Assembly: GCA_003142215.1 (NCBI GenBank)
Contig: PLOT01000152.1
Coordinates: 1-38,360, forward strand
Reading direction: 5' to 3'
Origin: Granulicella sp.
GTDB taxonomy: Bacteria > Acidobacteriota > Terriglobia > Terriglobales > Acidobacteriaceae
Length of the DNA: 38,360 nucleotides
The notes under the pieces are model-generated. The model ran no database searches. It had not been told where the DNA came from and was given only the letters and a program-made list of their open reading frames with translations. Shown here piece after piece: positions 1-7,651 of this stretch (its first letter is position 1; every line of letters begins with the position of its first letter). The translations under genes and the position numbers were made by a program.

Positions 1-1183
1 AAGCAGCAAGACCGGGCGACTTATGGGAACCATTCGAGCCGCCATGGCGGGAATGGAGCGGACCGAAATTCTGGAACGGGTGTGGAGCGCAAAAGAGGAA
101 AAGAGACGACGAGGAGAATTGGCTCAGAGCCCAATTGTGTTGGGGTACGGAATCGGATACGAGAAAGGGCGGGGGTTTTTCTATACGTCGGATGCGGAGC
201 GCGTGCGGGCAGCGTTCCAGCAATTCTTGGCAGGAGCCCAGAGCTACAAGAAGCTCGCGGAAATGGTAGGTGTGACGCCCCGTGGCATGCACCTGATCCT
301 GAGAAACCCTATTTGGACCGGATGGCGTGTCATCGACAAGAAGCGGGATCCTTCCGCCGCTGGGAAGTATAAGGGCGTCAATGGGAGGCAGTCGGATCGC
401 CGGAAGATTGCGAGAGCTCCCGAAGACATAATTCGGGTTCAGGTCATTGAAACTCCGCTAATTTCAGTAGAGGATTTCGAAACGACACAACATATCATGG
501 ACTTGAAGCAGCAGAACCACTGGCGTACGCGGGCCGATTACGTCCACCGTTTCGCCTATAACGGGTTCCTGACCTGCTCGATGTGTGAAGAGCCAGTTCA
601 TACCGCGTTGGCACGGCGCGATTACTATGCATGCAAAGGGAGGCGGACCGCCCACAAATGCCTCTCAAAGTATATGGTTCGGGAGAAGCTCGAAAAGGGA
701 CTGGATGAACTGTTCGCTGAGCACCTCACCAAACGCTGCTTCCTAGAGCAGTGCTTAGAAGTCTTACAACAACGCTCGGCGCAGAACGACTCCGAAGTGG
801 CAATCCTAGGGCTGACCCAAGAGATCAAAGCACTCCATCGCAAACGTGAGCGCATCGTCGACAGCTTCATCGACGGCGAACTCACACGTGAAGCAAGGGA
901 TCAGCGCCTGACCGCAGTTGATCGTGGTATCCGCTCAGCACAAGAGGGATTGGCGAGGGAAGCTGGGGCTAAACCTCCGGCTATAGAACAGTTGATAGAG
1001 GCTTTCGCGCCACTCGCCGAGTGGGAGTATTGGACACGAGAGCAGAAGCGGTCGGTTCTTTCCACCCTGGTGCCAGAGATCCGGGTCGCAGATTACAAGA
1101 TCGAATCGTTGGGACTTAACCCCCTCATTTTCAGCAACGAAGATACCCACAGGGACATGGGTTCATCGCGGCGGCCAGCATGA
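1..1183 (+). CDS. Large serine recombinase, C-terminal part (recombinase domain, zinc-ribbon, coiled coil); N-terminal catalytic domain lies left of the window
   Basis: Open frame through the left edge; [37 protein letters not shown] and the NPIWTGW region resemble the recombinase domain of large serine integrases; [32 protein letters not shown] resembles the zinc beta-ribbon; a charged helical region follows. Confidence 0.85.
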   Translation, partial: SSKTGRLMGTIRAAMAGMERTEILERVWSAKEEKRRRGELAQSPIVLGYGIGYEKGRGFFYTSDAERVRAAFQQFLAGAQSYKKLAEMVGVTPRGMHLILRNPIWTGWRVIDKKRDPSAAGKYKGVNGRQSDRRKIARAPEDIIRVQVIETPLISVEDFETTQHIMDLKQQNHWRTRADYVHRFAYNGFLTCSMCEEPVHTALARRDYYACKGRRTAHKCLSKYMVREKLEKGLDELFAEHLTKRCFLEQCLEVLQQRSAQNDSEVAILGLTQEIKALHRKRERIVDSFIDGELTREARDQRLTAVDRGIRSAQEGLAREAGAKPPAIEQLIEAFAPLAEWEYWTREQKRSVLSTLVPEIRVADYKIESLGLNPLIFSNEDTHRDMGSSRRPA

Positions 1184-2231
1184 AGCGGGCGGGGAAGGTG
1201 AGCGACATGGCTGCGCGCGCGATGGTCACCGTACCATCTTCCAGCGGCTGGCGCAGGACTTCCAGAACGTTGCGCGGGAACTCCGGCAGCTCGTCCAGAA
1301 AGAGGAGGCCGTTGTGGGCCAGCGAGACCTCGCCGGGGCGCGGGATCATTCCGCCGCCGATGAGTCCTGCGTCGGAGATGGTGTGGTGCGGCGCGCGGAA
1401 GGGGCGGTGCGTCACCAGGCCGCGGTCGGCATCGAGCACGCCGGCGACGGAGTGGATCTTGGTGGTCTCCAGCGCCTCTTCAAAGCGCAGCGGAGCGAGG
1501 ATGGACGGCAGGCGCTTGGCCAGCATGGTCTTGCCCGAACCGGGCGGGCCGATCATCAGGATGTTGTGCCCTCCGGCGGCTGCGACCTCCAGCGCGCGCT
1601 TGGCCACCTGCTGGCCGCGCACGTCCTTGAAGTCGTAGGGAAAGTGCTGCAGCTCGTCGAGCAGGCTTGCGGCCTCGATGCGCAGCGGCTGGGCTTTGAT
1701 GCCTCCAAGCGCGGCGGAGTTGAGCAGATCGCGCACGTCGCTGAGCGAGTGAACGGGATAGACGTTGACGCCCTCGACGACGGCGGCCTCGCGCGCGTTG
1801 GAGGCGGGAATGACGAGGTTCTTGATCCCTTTGGCGCGCGCGGCAATCGCAATCGGAAGCATTCCCTGCACCGCGCGCAGCGTGCCGTCGAGACCCAGCT
1901 CGCCGACCAGCAGAAAGTTGGAGATGTCCTTGATGTGCAGCGCGCCGTATGCCCCCAGAATGCCGATGGCGATGGGAAGGTCGAAGCCGGAGCCTTCCTT
2001 CTTGATGTCGGCGGGCGCGAGGTTGATGGTGATGCGGGTGGGAGGAATGTCGAAGCCGGAGTTGCGGATGGCGGAGCGCACGCGGTCGCGGCTCTCGCGC
2101 ACGGCGGCGTCGGGCAGGCCGACGGTGGAGAACTCGCTTTTCTCAAGGACGACGCCGGAGAAGTCGACCTCCACGTCGATGATGTGGGCGTCGATGCCAT
2201 AGACGGCGGCGCTGCGGGCTTTGAAGAGCAT
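1131..2231 (-). pseudogene. comM: YifB/ComM-family Mg-chelatase-like AAA ATPase, 3'-truncated at the ...AMNPCPCGY motif
   Basis: Starts [28 protein letters not shown]; Walker [18 protein letters not shown]; ends [12 protein letters not shown], where intact YifB proteins normally continue for more than 100 residues. Confidence 0.9.
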
Positions 2232-2410
2232 AGAGGCGACCGGAACTCAGTGGATTGCGGACGGAATGAGTCTAGCATTATGGGTCTGTTGCAAGCCGTC
2301 GAAGCTACGGGTGCAGTCTGCCGACGACAATTTTCCTGCAATTTCGCCGGGGTGAACCTCAGGCTTTTGCATCACAATACCAGACAGACGGAGTTGGACA
2401 GGAGCGGAAC

Positions 2411-3445
2411 GTGGAGACAGAGTTGAAAGCTACAGCCAGCCGAGCGCGAACGAATCTCTTCAACTGGAAGCGGAGCGGTCTGCTTCTGCTCGCTCTCGCT
2501 TGCCTGCTGAGTGCGGTGGGGAGGGCCCAGAATGCTGCTGCGAAGCCTGCCAGTACAACCGCGCAAGGACAGAGTGCTCCCGCGGAGCCTGCCAGCGCGG
2601 CGGGCAATGAAGAGGAAGCGCCGCCGGTGTCCCTCTCGCTCACGGCGACCGCCGGGCAGCGGACGGACCAGGCGTGGAAGATCCTGATCGATGCGGCGAC
2701 TGACGTGAAACATACGCAGACGCGGCTGCAGGCGCTGACGGCGCTGGGATTGCTGCGCAGCCCGCGCTCGGCGAAGCTGATCGCCGATGCGATGACCGAT
2801 CCGGGCCTGGACGTGCGCAGTGCGGCGGCGCTGGCCGCGGGGTTGAGCCGCGACCGGACGCTGGAGCCCAATCTGCGCAGCCTGCTGAACGACAAGGAGC
2901 CGCAGGTTGCGTTCACCGCGGCGATGACGCTATCGAAGATGGGCGACCACACCGGCGATGACATCCTGGTGGCGGTGGTGGATGGCGAACGCAGCGCAGG
3001 GCCGACGCTGGTCCACGGGACCGAGCACAAGATCGACAACGACCTGCACAACCCGGCGATGCTGACGCGGCTGGGGGCGATGCAGGGCGCGGCGATGCTG
3101 CTGGGGCCGTTCGGCGTCGGGATCACGGCGTTCGAGTTCATCCACCAGAGCGGCGGCGACCTGGCTCGCGTCTCGGCCATCGAACAGATAGCGAAGGAGA
3201 GGACGGAGCCGGTGCACAAGAAGCTGCTGGCCGCGCTCGCGGACAAGGACGCGGCGGTGCGCGCGGCCTCGGCGCAGGCGCTGGCCGACTACCACGACAA
3301 TGCCACATCGATGGCGATCTACCCGCTGTTTGCGGACAAGAAGTACCCGGTGCGGCTGATCTCGGCGGCGGCGTACCTGCGCACGACCGGAGTGCCGGGG
3401 CCACCGCCTCTAGTCGCTGCGCGCGCGGTGCGAGCCGGACAGTAG
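2411..3445 (+). CDS. Secreted or membrane-anchored HEAT-repeat protein
   Basis: N-terminal hydrophobic segment (SGLLLLALACLLSAVGRAQ) followed by alanine-rich HEAT-like helices (TRLQALTALGLLRSPRSAKLIADAMTDPGLDVRSAAALAAG). Confidence 0.7.
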   Translation: METELKATASRARTNLFNWKRSGLLLLALACLLSAVGRAQNAAAKPASTTAQGQSAPAEPASAAGNEEEAPPVSLSLTATAGQRTDQAWKILIDAATDVKHTQTRLQALTALGLLRSPRSAKLIADAMTDPGLDVRSAAALAAGLSRDRTLEPNLRSLLNDKEPQVAFTAAMTLSKMGDHTGDDILVAVVDGERSAGPTLVHGTEHKIDNDLHNPAMLTRLGAMQGAAMLLGPFGVGITAFEFIHQSGGDLARVSAIEQIAKERTEPVHKKLLAALADKDAAVRAASAQALADYHDNATSMAIYPLFADKKYPVRLISAAAYLRTTGVPGPPPLVAARAVRAGQ

Positions 3446-3501
3446 AGCGGGTTGCGGTTGCGGGCTCGTCGCTCTGTGTACCCCCCCCCGGGGTGAGTAG
3501 C

Positions 3502-3651
3502 GTAAAGTATTCAAAATACGCCAGTTAAGCTCGCGCTAAGCGCGCGGAACGTATTTAAGGCGAAGACCCGGGTGGTTTCGGTAGTGCCGGTACTGCGCGT
3601 TCTCGTTTTGTGTGCGAAAAGTCTTAAAGTCTTCAAAAAAGGCATGTTAAG
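3502..3651. repeat. Imperfect 28-bp direct repeat GTAAAGTATTCAAAATACGCCAGTTAAG (3502-3529) / TTAAAGTCTTCAAAAAAGGCATGTTAAG (3624-3651)
   Basis: Read directly from the sequence. Confidence 0.75.
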
Positions 3652-3690
3652 TCTGGACTCCGGTCTGGACAAGTCTGGACATGTCTGGAC
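3651..3690. repeat. Four copies of GTCTGGAC at 3651, 3663, 3673 and 3683; the last three are spaced exactly 10 bp
   Basis: Exact octamer matches. Confidence 0.9.
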
Positions 3691-3707
3691 TAGCCATGTA
3701 AAGTCTT

Positions 3708-3744
3708 GATTCCAGGGCTTTTATTTTGTAAAGTCTCTGGAATC
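3708..3744. repeat. Inverted repeat GATTCCAG-(21)-CTGGAATC
   Basis: Perfect 8-bp arms. Confidence 0.7.
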
Positions 3745-4097
3745 ATGTGTTTGTGGCGAATTGCGGTGTCTCTGGAGTGGACGCGGTCTCGCCTGGCAAC
3801 TTTCCCCCTGCTTCTATTGTATGAGATTGGGGGAAACTACTATGCCAACTATTATTGCGGATTATGTTGATGAAATTGGGAGGGTTATGGGGGATTTGGA
3901 GGGTCGAGGGGCTTGACAGGGCGATTTCGCTGGGAAATTCGCGGAAAAAATCTTCGGGAGCGGGCGGGGGGTGGAGGTAGACCCACCCTTCGCTAGAAAA
4001 AGCGAAGGATGGGGCATCCGGACAATGATGCCGACGACGCAGCCCGTGACGCTCCAGTAGTGCAGTTATGAGTTGTGAGTGAAGACAAAACAGCAGA

Positions 4098-4127
4098 AGG
4101 AGCGCCGGTGAGTGGGCGCTCCTTTTT
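4098..4127 (+). terminator. Rho-independent terminator-like hairpin AGGAGCGCC-loop-GGCGCTCCT-TTTT
   Basis: Perfect 9-bp stem followed by a T run. Confidence 0.75.
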
Positions 4128-4159
4128 CCATTCTCGATGGAACGATTGCCTGCCTAGTA

Positions 4160-4312
4160 TTAGCCGGAACTGCGGCTTCCGGTGACGAAGTGAACGATGA
4201 GCGAGATCACGGCGAAGAGGATCAGCAGATGAATAAGAAAGCTGCTGATATGCATCACGAAGAAGCCGCCGATCCAAAGCACAGCCAGAACGATTGCGAG
4301 GATTAGAAACAT
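4160..4312 (-). CDS. Small hydrophobic membrane protein of 50 aa, Lmo0937-like
   Basis: Manual translation: MFLILAIVLAVLWIGGFFVMHISSFLIHLLILFAVISLIVHFVTGSRSSG*; purine-rich AGGAAAGCAGGG upstream; below the length cut-off of the supplied ORF track. Confidence 0.75.
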   Translation of the reverse strand: MFLILAIVLAVLWIGGFFVMHISSFLIHLLILFAVISLIVHFVTGSRSSG

Positions 4313-4470
4313 GAACAGCCCTGCTTTCCTGCTTCAAGGGTATCGCGCGCTGGGCGCGAGCATTGCTTCTTACTGAGAGAGGAAAATCACGCGGTGCGTT
4401 GCTTGGCATCGTAACAAATGCGCGGTATGTGGAGTGAAAACCAGTTCTGGGTTGTCAGGTTAAAAAGCAA

Positions 4471-4501
4471 GAGGAGCGCCGGTGACTGAGCGCTCTTTTT
4501 T
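4471..4501 (+). terminator. Second terminator-like hairpin with the same GAGCGCCGGTGA core
   Basis: GAGCGC/GCGCTC stem followed by TTTTTT; near-copy of the hairpin at 4098. Confidence 0.65.
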
Positions 4502-4834
4502 GACTTCTCTTAGGAGAGGCGAAGGGGCTGCGCTCACGACTATTTTTGCTGTTATTTCGTTTTCTATTCTTCCCCGTCCCACTGCGGGAGAAAATTGGTT
4601 GTGAGTGGATCATTCCAGAGTTGTTAGAACTAAAGTATTCATTCTGGATGAGCTATCGGATTGAGAAAGAGCGAACAGGCGGCCGCAGGTTCCTTCGGCA
4701 AGCTCAGGGCAGGCTGTGGGAAACCCGATTTTGTGACTGATTTCAGCCCCGGGCCACCCGCCGAAGAATGGGGCACCCACTTTTTGTGGGGGATCAAGAT
4801 TCCAAAAACTTAGTGTGGTCCGCCCGCCCTGGAA

Positions 4835-5524
4835 TTAGTTAAGCCTCGGGAGATCATCGTCATCATTTGCTGGGAATTTGGCCTTTCCCTTTACGACGTA
4901 TTCGGCCAATATTTTGATACGTCTGTAGTACGACAAAAGAATCTTGAGTGACGCGACCGGATTGCCCGTCTGCTTATTCAATTCATTCAAATTCTCGAAC
5001 CCGAGCCCTCTAGCCAATTGTTCCGAAGCTTTGATCGCGAAGTCCATTTGATTCTGGGCAAGCTCAAGCTCTTTCTGTTTCAGATCGATCTGCATGAGCT
5101 TTCGCTCCTTGAGGCCCCTGTGGATTTCGGTATAAAGATTGTTCAGTCCTCCCGCTGATTTGATGAAAGCATCAATGCCACTCCCAATCGCAATAGCGGA
5201 TGGGACTAATAGGCCGAGTGCAATCCAACCCGGCGAGGCGTACTGGATCGATTTCACCTTTGGCCGAAGCCGTATGGGAACCTGAGAACGCAAGACCTTG
5301 TAAAAATTCACTGCACTATAGCCGCCGCGCCAGGGATACGAGGAGAATGTATGTGTGATCTTCTCCTGGTCTCGCGCCTCTTCGGCGAGTAGGAACACGC
5401 AATTGAACGCGTAAACTTGCTCGAATACATGCGGCAGTTCGTAAAAATCCTTGAGAGACCAAGCGGCACCAATGTCAATTGTGTAAGCGCCACTCTGCGC
5501 TAAGCTACTCGAGTTTTGATCCAT
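4835..5524 (-). CDS. Uncharacterised 229-aa protein with a central hydrophobic segment and a C-terminal helical region
   Basis: Single long ORF, lower GC than its neighbours, central ASPGWIALGLLVPSAIAIGSGI segment; no family recognised. Confidence 0.7.
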   Translation of the reverse strand: MDQNSSSLAQSGAYTIDIGAAWSLKDFYELPHVFEQVYAFNCVFLLAEEARDQEKITHTFSSYPWRGGYSAVNFYKVLRSQVPIRLRPKVKSIQYASPGWIALGLLVPSAIAIGSGIDAFIKSAGGLNNLYTEIHRGLKERKLMQIDLKQKELELAQNQMDFAIKASEQLARGLGFENLNELNKQTGNPVASLKILLSYYRRIKILAEYVVKGKAKFPANDDDDLPRLN

Positions 5525-5687
5525 TGGAAGCTCCTAACAAATTGATCCCAAAAAGACGGGCGGCACGCATCTTAGTGTGACTCCCAGAACTGGGTGACGG
5601 ATGGCACACAGCTCTACGAGCCATCATAATCCTGTGTGTCACGGAACAATTCACGACTTAGAGTTTAGACGTGGGGTACCCGATTTC

Positions 5688-5753
5688 CCTCGGGGACTAA
5701 AGTCCCCAGTGTTCTGTTGGCATCGTCGGCGCGGCTGAAGCCGCGCCCTTTCA
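5688..5753. repeat. Two adjacent hairpin palindromes: GGGGACTAAAGTCCCC and GGCGCGGCTGAAGCCGCGCC
   Basis: Self-complementary arms read directly; they lie in the intergenic region upstream of mreC. Confidence 0.7.
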
Positions 5754-5828
5754 AAACAGTACAAACTGCACCACTACCGAAAAAGCAGACGCGGGGGTTG
5801 CGATCTCGCGGATAATGTACACAGGCCG

Positions 5829-6995
5829 ATGGATTTTCTGACGGAGTACAAGAATGCGCTGTTTCTGATTGCGGTGTTGCTGGCGCAGGCGATTGCGCTG
5901 GCGGTGCAGGTGCGCAGCCCGGTGGACGCCTCGAAGCCGGACGGGCCCAGCGTGCGGCTGATCCGCATGTGGGCGATGACCTCGGTGACGCCGGTGGAGC
6001 GGGCGACGCACGCCCTCGGCTCCGGCGCGGGCCACGCGTGGTCGGAGTACATCGACCTGCGCCATGTGCGCCAGCAGAACAAGGATATGCAGCAGCAACT
6101 GGCGCGGGTGCGCATCGATGAAGCGGCGATGGCCGAGGACGCGCTCGAGGGCCGGCGGCTTCAGGCGATGCTGGGCTTCAGGGAGAGCTACGTTGGCTCG
6201 ACCGTTGCGGCACAGGTGATCGGCACCAGCGGAAGCGAACAGTCACGCGTGCTCACCATCGACAAGGGATCGCGCGACGGGCTGCGGCCGGACATGGCGG
6301 TCATCACGCAGGATGGCATCGTGGGCAAGCTGCGGGACGTCTTCCCAACGACCTCGGAGGTGCTGGAGATCAACGACCAGAGCTCTGGCGCGGGGGTGGT
6401 GCTGGCCAGCACACGGATTCGGGCGATCCTGCGCGGCACACTCACCGGGCAGGTGCAGATCGGCAACCTGACGGCGGACTCGCGCATCCAGCCGGGCGAG
6501 CAGGTGCTGACCTCGGGCGGCGACCAGGTGTATCCGCGGGGACTGCCGGTGGGCGTCGTCGAGAGCATTGCGCCCGATCCCGACCACCAGCCGTATAGCG
6601 CGATTCGAGTGCATCCGGCGGTCGATCTGGACCGCGTCGCAGAGGTGCTGGTGATTACGGGAACGCAAGCGGACCTGTCGCAGGCGGCGCAGCAGGACAT
6701 GGCGGCCGCCGAGGCGCAACACGCGGCCGACCTGAGCGCCGAACGGCTGCCCGGCATTCACGACGACGCGAATCCGGCTGCTGCCGCAGGCGCGAGTGGC
6801 GCTGCTCCGGTCACTACGCCGATTGTGCCTGTCACCCCGCACCCGCTGCCCACCGTGCATCCGGACCGGTTCACGAGCGGATCGACGCCGCCCGCCTCTG
6901 CGATGACGCCCGGCGCGGCGAGTTCCGCCGCGAGCAGCCAGAGCGCTCCGAGCAGCCCGCAGGCTCGACCTTCTCAGCCTGGGGCGGCGAAATGA
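5829..6995 (+). CDS. mreC: Rod shape-determining protein MreC
   Basis: N-terminal TM, coiled coil, beta domain (VITQDGIVGKLRDVFPTTSEVLEINDQSSGAGV); followed directly by mreD and mrdA. Confidence 0.9.
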   Translation: MDFLTEYKNALFLIAVLLAQAIALAVQVRSPVDASKPDGPSVRLIRMWAMTSVTPVERATHALGSGAGHAWSEYIDLRHVRQQNKDMQQQLARVRIDEAAMAEDALEGRRLQAMLGFRESYVGSTVAAQVIGTSGSEQSRVLTIDKGSRDGLRPDMAVITQDGIVGKLRDVFPTTSEVLEINDQSSGAGVVLASTRIRAILRGTLTGQVQIGNLTADSRIQPGEQVLTSGGDQVYPRGLPVGVVESIAPDPDHQPYSAIRVHPAVDLDRVAEVLVITGTQADLSQAAQQDMAAAEAQHAADLSAERLPGIHDDANPAAAAGASGAAPVTTPIVPVTPHPLPTVHPDRFTSGSTPPASAMTPGAASSAASSQSAPSSPQARPSQPGAAK

Positions 6996-7519
6996 TGGTC
7001 ACACGCAGCTACATGTCGCGCCGCGAGGTCGAGCAGCAGAGCTTCTCGCTTCCTGTGACGGTCCTGGTGCCGCTGGGCGCGGTGTTGCTGCAGGTGCTTC
7101 TGCCGCGAGTGTTTCATGGGCTGGCGATTCTCGATCTTCCGTTCATCGTGACGCTGTTCTTCGCCATCAGCCGGCGCAGCCCGATTGCCGGGACGGTGAC
7201 GGGGGCCTGCATCGGGCTGCTACAGGATGTGCTGACCGGCCAGCCCATCGGCGTCAACGGCATGGCGAAGTCGGTGATTGGGTACGCGGGGGCAAGCCTG
7301 GGAAGCCGGATCGACGTGGAGAATACAGCCACGCGCACGCTGCTGACCTTCGGCTTTTCGCTGCTGCAGAGCGTTCTTCTGTACCTGATCGAGCGGCGCC
7401 TGCTGGGCATTCGCGCCTTCCACCTGCTGTGGCTGCACGAACTGCTGAGGGCGGCGGCCAATACGGCGCTGGCGCTGCCGGTCTTCTTCCTGCTGGACCG
7501 CACCAGGCACCAGGAGTAG
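6992..7519 (+). CDS. mreD: Rod shape-determining protein MreD
   Basis: Multi-TM protein overlapping the mreC stop by 4 nt, with GLLQDVLTGQPIGVNG motif. Confidence 0.85.
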   Translation: MMVTRSYMSRREVEQQSFSLPVTVLVPLGAVLLQVLLPRVFHGLAILDLPFIVTLFFAISRRSPIAGTVTGACIGLLQDVLTGQPIGVNGMAKSVIGYAGASLGSRIDVENTATRTLLTFGFSLLQSVLLYLIERRLLGIRAFHLLWLHELLRAAANTALALPVFFLLDRTRHQE

Positions 7520-7532
7520 AGGTTGCCCCAAA

Positions 7533-7601
7533 CCCCACCTTAGCGACGATAAAGCCGTCGCGAAGATGGGGCACCCGGTTCAGTGGTTAAGTGGGGCACC
7601 C
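7533..7601. repeat. Intergenic palindromic repeat with (A)TGGGGCACCCGG motifs
   Basis: CCCCACCTTaGCGACG...CGTCGCgAAGATGGGG hairpin, then a second TGGGGCACCCGG; related motifs at about 4010 and 4769. Confidence 0.65.
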
Positions 7602-7651
7602 GGCACCGGGCGGATGAACAACGTAAACTGAGACAAGCAGGACTCGTCAGC

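Noticed and set aside
1314-2426. 370-aa plus-strand ORF opposite comM
   Set aside because: Antisense of clear YifB/ComM coding sequence.
3481-3760. CRISPR array
   Set aside because: Repeats are short, imperfect and unevenly spaced with no spacer-like units; no cas genes in the window.
3842-3916. 24-codon ORF MPTIIADYVDEIGRVMGDLEGRGA
   Set aside because: Too short, no homology recognised, and within repeat-rich DNA; could not be supported.
7583-7651. N-terminal extension of mrdA in the ORF track
   Set aside because: Encoded by the intergenic palindromic repeat; ATG at 7652 has a better upstream context.
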